A stretch of 64,000 nucleotides of DNA from NCBI GenBank assembly GCA_041907665.1, contig JAYRGW010000004.1, positions 1-64,000 of the forward strand, in the 5' to 3' direction. This document shows positions 26,608-35,142 of this stretch, piece after piece; positions within the stretch are counted from its first letter, which is position 1; each line of letters starts with the position of its first letter. A model generated the notes under the pieces. The model saw only the letters and a list, made by a program, of their open reading frames with translations, was not told the DNA's origin and did not search any database. Made by a program: the position numbers and the translations under genes. The stretch is from JAAYUD01 sp041907665 (GTDB lineage Bacteria; Bacteroidota; Bacteroidia; Bacteroidales; Bacteroidaceae).

Positions 26608-27123
26608 TTATTCAGAAACCGCTAGTTGCTTTTCGGCCATTTGGCGTTGCCGTTCAAGCAACCGTTTCTGTTTCTCTTTCTCTTTTATTTTCTTTTTCAT
26701 GTAGGGTATACTTATCGTTTCAAACTCTTCGCTACCTATACGGCGGCGAATAATAACAAATAGACTGGCATTGAATATATGCCGGTCTGTAAATTCGTTT
26801 AGCCCTACAAAATACTGCATATACGGATTCTCTGCAATATTCTGCACCGTCTCGGCATTCGAAAGATTCAACTTATTCTTAATAATCAAAGCACCTATTA
26901 TCATACGTGCCGGCTTATTGCCTGCCCCACGCCTACCGTTATGAAGACTTTGATTATAGAGAGCCTCTATTTTATCCCAAGGAAGAGTATCTCCCCACTT
27001 CACCCATCGGTTATTCTTATCCAATCCGCTCAACGAAGAACGAAAGGCTTCTATCGTGAGCTGTTTGCCTTGTGAACTGAATTTCATGTTCTCTTCGATT
27101 TTAAGTACGCTAAAGATATACAT
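26608..27123 (-). pseudogene. Truncated IS5/IS1182-like transposase, N-terminal domain only
   Basis: This 171-residue frame matches the N-terminal helical (DUF772) domain of IS5/IS1182-type transposases: LDKNNRWVKWGDTLPWDKIE, GRRGAGNKPARMIIGALIIK, NPYMQYFVGLNEF. The catalytic DDE domain, normally another 250 or more residues, is absent. The frame instead ends in a Lys/Glu/Arg-rich coiled-coil-like tail (KKKIKEKEKQKRLLERQRQ) and its stop is 12 bases from the bcp stop. It cannot transpose. The intact frame may mean recent truncation or retention as a small DNA-binding protein. An alternative start is the ATG at 27087. Confidence 0.75.
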
Positions 27124-27148
27124 TATTTATAGCACCAACAAGTTAAAC

Positions 27149-27172
27149 GACAAAAAGTTAGCTTTTTTTGTC
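27149..27172. repeat. Palindrome upstream of the truncated transposase
   Basis: GACAAAAAG (27149-27157), a 4-base loop and CTTTTTTTGTC (27162-27172) form an inverted repeat resembling the one at 7859-7878. It lies 26 bases upstream of the transposase fragment start and just left of the PHO-box-like array. It could be an insertion-sequence end or a bidirectional terminator. Confidence 0.4.
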
Positions 27173-27178
27173 ACCGTT

Positions 27179-27233
27179 TTGTAATTGATACTTTACATCA
27201 ATGTAATAATGCTGTTACAATGCTGTAATACTC
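27179..27233 (+). promoter_or_regulatory. Five tandem 11-bp PHO-box-like repeats
   Basis: Five contiguous 11-mers begin at 27179, 27190, 27201, 27212 and 27223: TTGTAATTGAT, ACTTTACATCA, ATGTAATAATG, CTGTTACAATG and CTGTAATACTC. Most columns agree on '(c)TGTaAt.a'. E. coli PHO boxes are direct repeats of CTGTNAT at 11-bp spacing placed just upstream of the -10. Here the array ends 6 bases before the -7 box at 27240. It should bind a PhoB-like regulator that activates the phosphate operon (inference). Confidence 0.75.
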
Positions 27234-27239
27234 CTCCTC

Positions 27240-27247
27240 TACTTTTG
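27240..27247 (+). promoter_or_regulatory. -7 box of the phosphate operon
   Basis: TACTTTTG fits TAnnTTTG and lies 43 bases before the porin ATG. No TTTG -33 element is present at the right distance; the repeat array occupies that place, as expected for an activator-dependent promoter. Confidence 0.7.
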
Positions 27248-27290
27248 CATCGTGAAAAGTAATTAGTAAACACTTTAATTTAAAACAAAG

Positions 27291-28277
27291 ATGAAAAAGT
27301 TATTGATCTCTGCTCTAAGTTTATTGATGATTAGTCTGAACGGTTATTCACAGAAATCTGACGACGGAAGCAATTTCAAGCCCAATGGCAAACCATTGGT
27401 TACGATATTCTCCGACTTCAGATATTCAGTACAAGACGGTAAAACAAATCCTGCTTTTGAAATCTCGAGAGCCTATTTCGGCTACCAATACAATTTCAGC
27501 CCGAACTTCTCTACAAAGGTTGTATTTGATGTAACAAGCACCAACAATGCAAGCAGCACATTTCCATCAGCTTATTCGGCTTATGTAAAGAATGCTTTCG
27601 GCGAATACTCAAACAAAATGATTAAGGTAGACTTCGGTATGATCGGTACCAACATGTTCAACTTACAAGAATCCATGTGGGGGAAACGCTATCTATTGAA
27701 ATCTTTCCAAGATTTAAACGGTTACGGTTCTAGTGCCGACCTTGGTGTAGGCATGAAACTGCAACTAGCTCCTCAATTCAGTTTAGACGCCCAGATTGTA
27801 AATGGCGAAGGATACCAAAAGGTTCAATCCGACAGTGCTGTCAAAGTCAGCTTAGGTATGACGGTAGAACCCGTAAAACATCTTCTCGTCAGAGTATATG
27901 GCGACTACATGAAAAAGAACGACTCACAAACGACATTCAATGCCATGCTAGCTTACAACAGCGACAAACTGACAGTTGCTGGAGAATACAACTATCAGAA
28001 GGGCAACAAAATGACTAAAGACCACGACTTGAACGGTCTCTCTTTCTGGGGCACATACAAGACTTGCCACACCATGTCTATATTCGCTCGCTTTGACAAT
28101 CTTACATCCAAAGACGATTGGAATGCTGCCAAAGACGGACAATTATATAGCGCAGGTTTGGAATTCTTCCCTGTAAAAGGCATGGCAATAGCTCCAAACT
28201 TTCAAATCTCCAATCCCAAGAAAGACGGCATTAAGTCGACCAGCAACTTCTTGGTAAACTTCAATTTTAGTTTCTAA
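27291..28277 (+). CDS. Outer-membrane porin of the phosphate operon
   Basis: This 328-residue protein has a cleavable signal peptide (MKKLLISALSLLMISLNGYSQ). It then consists of amphipathic beta-strands ending in the outer-membrane signature phenylalanine (FLVNFNFSF). Strand patterns such as FEISRAYFGYQYNF, FSTKVVFDVTS and MIKVDFGMIGTNMF are those of OprP/OprO-like phosphate-selective porins. Its place as first gene before pstS, behind the PHO-box-like array, supports a role in phosphate entry across the outer membrane. Anion selectivity itself is inferred from context. Confidence 0.82.
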   Translation: MKKLLISALSLLMISLNGYSQKSDDGSNFKPNGKPLVTIFSDFRYSVQDGKTNPAFEISRAYFGYQYNFSPNFSTKVVFDVTSTNNASSTFPSAYSAYVKNAFGEYSNKMIKVDFGMIGTNMFNLQESMWGKRYLLKSFQDLNGYGSSADLGVGMKLQLAPQFSLDAQIVNGEGYQKVQSDSAVKVSLGMTVEPVKHLLVRVYGDYMKKNDSQTTFNAMLAYNSDKLTVAGEYNYQKGNKMTKDHDLNGLSFWGTYKTCHTMSIFARFDNLTSKDDWNAAKDGQLYSAGLEFFPVKGMAIAPNFQISNPKKDGIKSTSNFLVNFNFSF

Positions 28278-28316
28278 ACAATATATTACAACAAACATTT
28301 TAATTCAAAAATGATT

Positions 28317-29357
28317 ATGAAAAAGATTAAATTACTAGTAGCAGCATTCAGCCTTTTGTTGGCTGCATGTCCAATGGCAAAAGCTCAGTCGATCTCAGGT
28401 GCCGGTGCAACATTCCCGCAGCCGTTCTACAATACCGCTTTTATGACATACGACCGTTTGGCACACACCAGAATCACTTACGGTGGCATCGGCTCTGGCG
28501 GCGGTATTCGCAGTTTGAAAGACAAAGTAGTAGACTTTGGTGCATCGGATGCTTTCTTGAGCAACGAAGAAATGAGAGAAATGCCTGCTCCTATCGTTCA
28601 TATACCGACATGTAGCGGTGCCGTAGTTATCGCTTTCAATCTCCCGGGCATCAATCAAATAAAACTGACACCTAACGTACTAACAGAAATTTTCACAGGA
28701 AACATTAAGAATTGGAATCACCCTGCATTGAGAAAACTGAATCCCGGTGTTCGTTTCCCCAACAAAGAGATAACCGTTGTACACCGTTCTGACGGTAGCG
28801 GTACTACCAACATGTTTACTGATTATCTTTGCAAAGTAAGTGGTTACTGGAAATCAAGAATCGGATCGGGCAAGACCGTTAACTGGCCTTGCGGTATCGG
28901 TGCCAAAGGTAATCCTGGAGTTGCAGGAACAGTTCATCAGACAGTAGGTTCAATTGGCTATATCGGTTCTGAATACGCTTTTGCCGAAAGAATACCTTCA
29001 GCATTATTGCAAAACAAATCGGGTCGCTTCATCAAAGCAAGTATTGCTTCGACCAGCGCTGCCGGAAAAGGTAAAATACCTGCTGACACTCGCGTAATGC
29101 TTACCAACTCTCCAGCCAAAGATGCTTATCCAATCGCAGGCTTCACTTGGTTGATTATCTACAAGAACCAAAATTACAATGGACGTTCAATGGCACAAGC
29201 ACAGGCTACCCTGAAACTTATCGACTGGATGATTAGCCGTGGTGGACAAAGCTTTGCAACAAAGACCAACTACGCGCCTCTTCCTCCGCAGGTTGCCGCA
29301 AGAGCAAAAGCTATATTGCGCACTGTAACTTACGGTGGGAAAAGAATTTTAAAATAA
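28317..29357 (+). CDS. pstS: Phosphate ABC transporter substrate-binding protein
   Basis: This periplasmic protein of about 346 residues captures phosphate for PstCAB. Signal peptide MKKIKLLVAAFSLLLAACPMAKAQ is followed by SISGAGATFPQPFYNTAF, the phosphate-loop consensus. IGSGGGIRSL, DFGASDAFLS and VVHRSDGSGTTNMFTDYL supply the Ser/Asp/Arg phosphate ligands. The start at 28317 is preferred to the ATG at 28311 because it gives a standard signal peptide. A strong hairpin follows, so PstS is likely made in excess of the membrane components. The gap to the upstream porin is 39 bases. Confidence 0.96.
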   Translation: MKKIKLLVAAFSLLLAACPMAKAQSISGAGATFPQPFYNTAFMTYDRLAHTRITYGGIGSGGGIRSLKDKVVDFGASDAFLSNEEMREMPAPIVHIPTCSGAVVIAFNLPGINQIKLTPNVLTEIFTGNIKNWNHPALRKLNPGVRFPNKEITVVHRSDGSGTTNMFTDYLCKVSGYWKSRIGSGKTVNWPCGIGAKGNPGVAGTVHQTVGSIGYIGSEYAFAERIPSALLQNKSGRFIKASIASTSAAGKGKIPADTRVMLTNSPAKDAYPIAGFTWLIIYKNQNYNGRSMAQAQATLKLIDWMISRGGQSFATKTNYAPLPPQVAARAKAILRTVTYGGKRILK

Positions 29358-29373
29358 ACATTCTCTGTCATTG

Positions 29374-29415
29374 TTCATACTGCCGCTCGATACACGCGAG
29401 GGCAGTATGAATTTT
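29374..29415 (+). terminator. Intra-operon hairpin between pstS and pstC
   Basis: TTCATACTGCC (29374-29384) and GGCAGTATGAA (29401-29411) are perfect 11-bp arms. A further 4-bp CTCG/CGAG pair extends the stem inward past a one-base bulge, and TTTT follows. It is 17 bases after the pstS stop and 25 bases before pstC. It probably acts as a partial terminator or an RNA stabiliser favouring pstS expression. Confidence 0.75.
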
Positions 29416-29435
29416 CCCTATTACAATTAATACTT

Positions 29436-30293
29436 ATGCAAGTGAATAGTGATAAATTTCTGAAACGGGTATTATTCGCGGCATCGTTAGTCATACTCCT
29501 TATTGCCGCCGCCATGGTATTCTCGTTGTTCAAAGGTTCTCTACCTTCGATCTCGAGATTTGGATGGGGCTTCTTATATTCTCCCGAATGGGATCCTACC
29601 GAAGGGCGGGAACATTACGGGGCACTACTGTTTATAGTAGGCACCTTGCTCACTTCGGTTGTAGCTCTCATCATCGCATTGCCACTGGCATTCTTCACCT
29701 CTTTGTTTGTCGCCGAATATTTTCGCGGCACAAAAATAGCAACTGTTGTCAGCACCCTCGTAGATTTGCTGGCCGGTATTCCATCTATCATATATGGTCT
29801 ATGGGGATTTTATATGCTACGCCCCCTCATCGTAACTCTTGGATTAAGTCCGCAGGGATTCGGTGTACTAACCTCGGCATTGGTATTGGCTATTATGGTT
29901 GTACCATACGCCACTTCGCTCAGTAACAGCACCATCATGATGGTGCCCAATGAATTGAAAGAAGCCGCCTACTCTCTGGGAGCTACCAGGCTAGAGGTTA
30001 TTAAAAACGTGATATTACCCGGTGCCCGTTCGGGAATGACGGCCAGTTATATACTGGCATTCGGACGAGCCATAGGCGAAACGCTGGCCGTAACAATGCT
30101 TATCGGTAACGAAAACATCATACCAAAAGGATTGTGCAGCACGGGCAATACAATGGCGAGTGTCATAGCCAATCAATTCGGTGAAGCTAGCGGACTACAG
30201 TTGAGTTCGCTCATCGAAATAGGATTGCTGCTGTTTGTCATTACAACGCTCATCAATGCCGCAGGTAAATATATCATTAAAAAGATAGCATAA
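29436..30293 (+). CDS. pstC: Phosphate ABC transporter permease PstC
   Basis: This 285-residue inner-membrane permease has about six transmembrane helices. The N-terminal segment ends in the PstC-like SRFGWGFLYSPEWDPTEGREHYGAL region. The cytoplasmic EAA loop, which couples to PstB, is ELKEAAYSLGATRLEVIKNVILPGARSG, followed by GRAIGETLAVTMLIG. It overlaps pstA by one base. It is shorter than E. coli PstC (319 residues) but contains the complete transmembrane-domain core. Confidence 0.95.
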   Translation: MQVNSDKFLKRVLFAASLVILLIAAAMVFSLFKGSLPSISRFGWGFLYSPEWDPTEGREHYGALLFIVGTLLTSVVALIIALPLAFFTSLFVAEYFRGTKIATVVSTLVDLLAGIPSIIYGLWGFYMLRPLIVTLGLSPQGFGVLTSALVLAIMVVPYATSLSNSTIMMVPNELKEAAYSLGATRLEVIKNVILPGARSGMTASYILAFGRAIGETLAVTMLIGNENIIPKGLCSTGNTMASVIANQFGEASGLQLSSLIEIGLLLFVITTLINAAGKYIIKKIA

Positions 30294-31222
30294 TGGATCA
30301 GACTACAACATTCAACAAAGAATATATATCGACTCTATCCGATAAAGAAGACAGCGGTAATCTTTTAATCAGAAGCCGCAAACTAAAAGACCGCTTGTTT
30401 AAAATAGCAGCGATGGTTTTCTCGTTCATCACCATCGCAATGGTATTTCTCATCATCGGTTCGCTGCTGGCTAAGGGATTTAAGCAAATAAACTTAGCTT
30501 TCTTCACCCAAGTGGCACCCGATACTTTCTCGGCGATGATGGCCAAGAGCAGCGGACAAGTCATACCGGGCGGTATCGTCAACGGTATATTGGGTTCGAT
30601 CTATTTAGTTGCCTTGGCATCGGCAATGGCCGTACCATTCGGTATACTTATCGGAGTATACCTATACGAGAACAGTAAAAAGAGATACGCAGGTATCATT
30701 CGCGACACGGCCGACATACTGCAAGGCGTACCATCGATTGTTATCGGTATCATTGCCTACATTTGGATAGTAGTGCCACTCACCAAGGGGTATTCGGTAT
30801 TTGCAGGCAGTGTGGCATTGGCCATCATGATGCTTCCACTCATCGTACGTTCTACCGAAGAATCGCTCAAGATGGTGCCCGAAACGCTCAAAGAAGCAGC
30901 CATCGCACTAGGCACACCCTACTATAAAGTCATCTTACGCGTACTTATTCCATCGAGCTTCTCGGGATTGATGGGTGGCATACTGCTCGCCATATCACGA
31001 GTATTGGGCGAAACAGCTCCGCTAATGCTCACTACGCTCGGCAATCCACAAGTGAACTGGCATATCGAAAAGCCTGTCAGCGCAGTACCTTTGCTTATCT
31101 GGCAATTCTACAACGACCCCAATATGGTAGACCTTATTTGGAGTTCGGCAGTTTTCCTCATGGGATTCGTATTGATACTGAATCTTATATCGAGATGGAT
31201 TTGTGCGAAGAAAAAAATATAA
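30293..31222 (+). CDS. pstA: Phosphate ABC transporter permease PstA
   Basis: This 309-residue partner permease has about six helices. It carries IPGGIVNGILGSIYLVALA, the EAA loop TLKEAAIALGTPYYKVILRVLIPSS and GETAPLMLTTLG, typical of PstA. The cytoplasmic N-terminus has about 40 extra hydrophilic residues. It forms the channel with PstC and is 33 bases before pstB. It is an inner-membrane protein. Confidence 0.95.
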   Translation: MDQTTTFNKEYISTLSDKEDSGNLLIRSRKLKDRLFKIAAMVFSFITIAMVFLIIGSLLAKGFKQINLAFFTQVAPDTFSAMMAKSSGQVIPGGIVNGILGSIYLVALASAMAVPFGILIGVYLYENSKKRYAGIIRDTADILQGVPSIVIGIIAYIWIVVPLTKGYSVFAGSVALAIMMLPLIVRSTEESLKMVPETLKEAAIALGTPYYKVILRVLIPSSFSGLMGGILLAISRVLGETAPLMLTTLGNPQVNWHIEKPVSAVPLLIWQFYNDPNMVDLIWSSAVFLMGFVLILNLISRWICAKKKI

Positions 31223-31255
31223 TAGATAAACAACACTTTATTAAATAGAACAAAT

Positions 31256-32038
31256 ATGACTGAAATGAATGATAAGAAGGACGATTCTATACTATCGATC
31301 GAACACCTTTCAATAAGATATTCGGATGACAAATTGGCCGTAAAAGACGTTTCGGCTAAAGTGAAGAAGAAAACGATTACCGCTATCATGGGACCTTCCG
31401 GATGCGGCAAGACAACCCTACTGAGAGCCATCAACCGCATGCACGAACTATATCCGGACATACATACCGATGGCAAAATAATGCTTGGCGACGAAAACAT
31501 TTACGATATGTCGACCATCAATCTACGCCGCCGCATAGGAATGGTATTCCAACGCCCCAACCCTTTTCCTACAATGAGCATATACGACAATGTCATTGCA
31601 GGATACAAGTTAAACGGCATTCGCCTCAAACGTTCGGAACGGGACGAAATAGTAGAACAGTCGCTCAAAAACGTAGCACTATGGGACGAGGTAAAAGATT
31701 CGTTGCACAGTCGTGGCAACTTTCTATCCGGTGGACAACAACAACGTCTTTGCGTAGCCCGTACACTGGCCTTCAAGCCCAAAATTATTCTGCTTGACGA
31801 ACCGACTTCGGCACTCGACCCCATATCGACAGCTAAAATAGAAGACCTGCTGGTAGAACTGAAACAAGAATACACCATTATTTTGGTGACACACAATATG
31901 TCGCAGGCGGCACGTATTTCGGACAATGCCATGTTCATGTATCTAGGCGAACTGGTAGAATACGATTCGACCAAAGATATGTTTACCAATCCACGCGATC
32001 CGCGTACGGAAGCCTATCTGACAGGCAAATTCGGATAA
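31256..32038 (+). CDS. pstB: Phosphate ABC transporter ATPase PstB
   Basis: This 260-residue ATPase energises phosphate import. Walker A is GPSGCGKTT, the Q-loop lies in GMVFQRPNPFP, the signature motif is LSGGQQQR, Walker B is IILLDEPTSALDP and the switch histidine is in LVTHNMSQAAR. The 'RPNPFP' Q-loop and the 'RINRMHEL' helix are PstB hallmarks. All ATPase motifs are intact. It lies between pstA and phoU on one transcript. Confidence 0.97.
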   Translation: MTEMNDKKDDSILSIEHLSIRYSDDKLAVKDVSAKVKKKTITAIMGPSGCGKTTLLRAINRMHELYPDIHTDGKIMLGDENIYDMSTINLRRRIGMVFQRPNPFPTMSIYDNVIAGYKLNGIRLKRSERDEIVEQSLKNVALWDEVKDSLHSRGNFLSGGQQQRLCVARTLAFKPKIILLDEPTSALDPISTAKIEDLLVELKQEYTIILVTHNMSQAARISDNAMFMYLGELVEYDSTKDMFTNPRDPRTEAYLTGKFG

Positions 32039-32087
32039 TGCTACAGAGAGAAACATCATATCCAACAATTCAATAATCAGTATTAAT

Positions 32088-32783
32088 ATGAACGTAAATA
32101 AAGAAAACGCACTCCACGATATATTGGAACAATTCGACCTTATGGCAAAGCTGGTCTATCATCAATTGGAGCTAATGGAAAATATACTCAACTCGGGTAC
32201 AGTCAACGTAGACGAACAAATATTGTCGGAAATTGAAATAAACGAAGTTAGAATAGATGAATTCGAAACAACAATCAGCGACAAAATCATCGATATGATT
32301 GTGTTGCAAAAACCCGTTGCTTCGGATCTGCGCAAGACGATGGCTGCCTACCAGATGGTATCCAATCTGGAACGCATCGGCGACCAAATAAAAAATATCG
32401 TCAAAGCCCTACGCAAAATCAACGACACAGAGGTTTATTCGCACATGTCAAATGTCATTTCGAACATGATGATGTCGAGCATTATCATGGTGAAGAAGTC
32501 TGTCGAATCGTTCATTAACAGCGACAACGAAGCTGCCATCTGGACCATCAAGAACGACGATGTGGTAGACGAAATAAACCATAAGTTGATAAAAGAGACG
32601 GTAACGAAGAGCAAATTTCCAGAGAAAACGCAACAACTGCTCTTCACCTTCATCGGTCTGAACAACATCATATCAAACATTGAGCGCATTGCCGACCATG
32701 CCACAAACATAGCCGAAGCTTCTATCTATTCGAACAGCGGCGAAAACTTGCGGCACAATAAGGCTAAAGGTATTCAATCTTAG
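32088..32783 (+). CDS. phoU: PhoU phosphate signalling protein
   Basis: This 231-residue cytoplasmic all-helical protein has two PhoU repeats. Each ends in a metal-binding E/DxxxD type helix, seen in MVSNLERIGDQIKNIVKAL and NIISNIERIADHATNIAEA. PhoU links the Pst transporter to the PhoR-type sensor and dampens phosphate uptake when phosphate is plentiful. It is the last gene of the phosphate operon, 49 bases after pstB, and ends before a large palindromic element. Confidence 0.95.
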   Translation: MNVNKENALHDILEQFDLMAKLVYHQLELMENILNSGTVNVDEQILSEIEINEVRIDEFETTISDKIIDMIVLQKPVASDLRKTMAAYQMVSNLERIGDQIKNIVKALRKINDTEVYSHMSNVISNMMMSSIIMVKKSVESFINSDNEAAIWTIKNDDVVDEINHKLIKETVTKSKFPEKTQQLLFTFIGLNNIISNIERIADHATNIAEASIYSNSGENLRHNKAKGIQS

Positions 32784-32853
32784 TGTATTGTCAAACATCA
32801 CACTAGGAACTTTCGTCGCCAACTTATAATACATTCATCTGTTAGAGCAAAAG

Positions 32854-32955
32854 GTTTCATTCGTTTTCTGCGCAGCAAACAAATGTCTTCTGCGCAGCAG
32901 ACAATTGTCTGGTGCCCACCAAACGAATGTATGCTGCGCAGAAAACAAATGAAAC
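32854..32955. repeat. Composite extragenic palindromic element with three CTGCGCAG cores
   Basis: Outer 24-bp arms (32854-32877 and 32932-32955) differ at one position. Inside are a second CTGCGCAG copy (32890-32897), the perfect palindrome CAGACAATTGTCTG (32898-32911) and GGTGCCCACC (32911-32920). CTGCGCAG, itself a palindrome, occurs at 32868, 32890 and 32934. A roughly 21-base unit beginning AAAC(A/G)AATGT and ending TGCGCAG is directly repeated. It lies between convergent phoU and a response regulator, so it may terminate both, or be a REP-like mobile repeat. Confidence 0.8.
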
Positions 32956-33034
32956 ATCTTTAAGAAAAGCTTGAGACATCAAGAAGCCAATATTGAAACT
33001 TAGGCTTCCGCAACTTTGCACGTAAGGAAGATTA

Positions 33035-33742
33035 TCAGTGGAGTACTACAAGTTTATACCCCACGCCACGCACGTTGAGAATCTTAACGTGCGTGTCTTT
33101 TATCAAGAGTTTACGAAGTTTGTGAATAAAGCCATGCAAGCTATTACGATTGTAAAAGCTGTTGTCGTGCCACAAATCGGTAAGTATGGTATCTATTCCG
33201 ACCACCTGCCCCATTGACGAACAGAGTCTTTTCAGTATTTCGCTCTCCAAATACGAAAGTTCTACAGCCCCTATCGTAGAACGCAACAGTTGCGTTTTCG
33301 AATCGAATACATAGCTGCCTATTTCAAAAAGATGTGTCTTTGGCGCGCCGGCAGCCACCATTAGGCGATGTGTCAATGCCTTGATGCGAATCACCAATTC
33401 AATCATCTTGAAAGGTTTCTTGAGGTAATCATTGGCTCCCAGCTCAAAACCTTGTACCAAATCGTCGGTAGACGAACGGGCTGTAAGGAACAATACGGGA
33501 GTTGCATCATCTTTCTTGCGAATGCGGCGCACCATTTCGAAGCCGTCCATCTGCGGCATCATCACATCGGCAATGACCACATCGGGACGATTGGCCTCAA
33601 AGCTGGCAAGCCCCTTCAATCCGTCCGAAGCGAGTAGCACATCAAAATTTTCTTCTTCGAGCGTATCTTTAATAATCATGGCAAGCGTACTTTCGTCTTC
33701 GACCAGCAATACCAAAGGACGTTTATCGTTTTCTTTCATCAT
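33035..33742 (-). CDS. OmpR/PhoB-family response regulator
   Basis: This 235-residue protein has a receiver domain (about residues 10-125) with acidic pocket VEDE, phospho-acceptor Asp59 in VVIADVMMPQMDG, LTARSS and conserved Lys in YLKKPFK. A C-terminal winged-helix DNA-binding domain follows (about 135-235, ILNVRGVGYKLV). It overlaps the upstream histidine kinase gene by 4 bases (ATGA), which is a standard cognate pair. Likely targets are the divergent outer-membrane receptor gene and its own operon, via the phased repeats at 35143-35181. It could also act at the neighbouring phosphate promoter, but nothing shows that. Confidence 0.93.
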   Translation of the reverse strand: MMKENDKRPLVLLVEDESTLAMIIKDTLEEENFDVLLASDGLKGLASFEANRPDVVIADVMMPQMDGFEMVRRIRKKDDATPVLFLTARSSTDDLVQGFELGANDYLKKPFKMIELVIRIKALTHRLMVAAGAPKTHLFEIGSYVFDSKTQLLRSTIGAVELSYLESEILKRLCSSMGQVVGIDTILTDLWHDNSFYNRNSLHGFIHKLRKLLIKDTHVKILNVRGVGYKLVVLH

Positions 33743-35088
33743 TTTCTTTTAGGCAATAATAGTGTAAAAACAGAACCTTTTCCCGGTTCGCTTTGCACAG
33801 AGATGGTCCCTCCATGCTTTTCCACTATTTGTTTCACATAATAAAGTCCGAGGCCATATCCCCTCACGTGCTGCTTATTGCCGGTAGGCACCCGATAGAA
33901 CTTTTCGAATATGCGGGTCTGATTGTCACGATCAATGCCGATACCTTGGTCGGACACTACTATCAGGCTCATGCTATCAGTTTCGTCTACTTCGATCATT
34001 ATTTCAACTTTATCGGCTGAATACTTTATCGCATTATCAATAAGATTGCTCATCACATTGCTAATATGAGTGGCATCGGCGAATAGATGAAAATGTGGTG
34101 GATTGATTCGAACATGAAAAGTCACTTCTTTGTCACTCTTCAATCGATGGTATTCCATTAACTTATCCACTAATTCGGTCACATCAAGCGACTCTTTCTT
34201 CATGGTAAGTGACTTGCGCCGTTCCATGCTCATCGATAATATTTGTTCTATCAGATTAGACAAACGCGAGAGTTGGTCCAGACAGATCTGCAAATACTTT
34301 TCGCGTTTCGCCTTATCTTCTCCAAGCTTGAAATTGAGCAACGTATCGGCAGCCGAATAGGCTACGGCAACAGGCGTTTTGAGCTCGTGAGTCATGTTAT
34401 TGGTAAAGTCGTCTTTCATCTCTTCGAGTGTGCGTTGCTTCATAATAACATGTATCAGATACCAGAAGGCCAAACCAAGCGACACGATGATGAGCAACGT
34501 AGCAATGAGTATGCCCGACATGCGATAAAGCACGATGTGCATGAGCGGAGTAATATAAACCTTATAAGTATATCTCCCTTCTTTATTGGTATAGGTGACG
34601 CACTCCATGTGGCGGGGCAACACCTTGACAAATTGATATTGATTCTCTTTAGGGCCGGAAGAAACATCATAGAAGATACGGTATATCTGGAAATCGATAC
34701 CTCGGGACCGACATTCGGAAGAAATATAGCGGCGCATATATCGGAAATTGATGGGAAGGACAAAATCCAACGACTCATGCAAACCGCTATATATAGACTC
34801 CATAATGATAGTAGGCATTGCGGAAAAGATCTCAAATCCATAATTATAAGATCGTGATACCAGCCTATTTTGATTATTCGTTCCCTTCTTCTTGTCCATA
34901 GCCTCGGCAGCCTTACCCCGACAAAGCAGTTCGTGAGTATCGGCCTTCTCAATAGCCGCGACAATTGTGGTATACGTTTCTTGCTTGATGGAACTGTAAA
35001 GTCCCGTCAGCCAGTAGAGCTGCCAACCGAAAATAGCCGTGAGCGCTACGATGATAGAAATAACTATAACACGAAAAGAAGGCTTCAT
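33739..35088 (-). CDS. Membrane sensor histidine kinase
   Basis: This 449-residue kinase has transmembrane helices near residues 6-28 and 190-213 that flank a periplasmic sensor of about 160 residues with no recognised domain. The dimerisation and phosphorylation helix has NMTHELKTPVAVAYSA with His234. ATPase boxes follow: N box SNVMSNLIDNAIKYSAD, G1 VVSDQGIGID and G2 RGYGLGLYYVKQIVEKHGG. No HAMP domain is evident between TM2 and the His helix. It is transcribed leftward with the response regulator. A periplasmic sensor suggests it detects an envelope or nutrient signal. Confidence 0.93.
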   Translation of the reverse strand: MKPSFRVIVISIIVALTAIFGWQLYWLTGLYSSIKQETYTTIVAAIEKADTHELLCRGKAAEAMDKKKGTNNQNRLVSRSYNYGFEIFSAMPTIIMESIYSGLHESLDFVLPINFRYMRRYISSECRSRGIDFQIYRIFYDVSSGPKENQYQFVKVLPRHMECVTYTNKEGRYTYKVYITPLMHIVLYRMSGILIATLLIIVSLGLAFWYLIHVIMKQRTLEEMKDDFTNNMTHELKTPVAVAYSAADTLLNFKLGEDKAKREKYLQICLDQLSRLSNLIEQILSMSMERRKSLTMKKESLDVTELVDKLMEYHRLKSDKEVTFHVRINPPHFHLFADATHISNVMSNLIDNAIKYSADKVEIMIEVDETDSMSLIVVSDQGIGIDRDNQTRIFEKFYRVPTGNKQHVRGYGLGLYYVKQIVEKHGGTISVQSEPGKGSVFTLLLPKRK

Positions 35089-35142
35089 CGTTTTCTAATT
35101 GTATAGCAAAAATAAAAAGAATAATGTAACTTCCTTTTATTT

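Noticed and set aside
27179..27233. Tandem repeats considered as a CRISPR-like or microsatellite array.
   Set aside because: There are no spacers, the units are 11 bp and contiguous, and the position next to a -7 box fits an operator much better.
33035..35088. Naming the two-component system phoB/phoR because it is next to the phosphate operon.
   Set aside because: The palindromic element and convergent orientation separate it from phoU, and its phased repeats point to the divergent receptor gene; nothing ties it to the PHO-like array.
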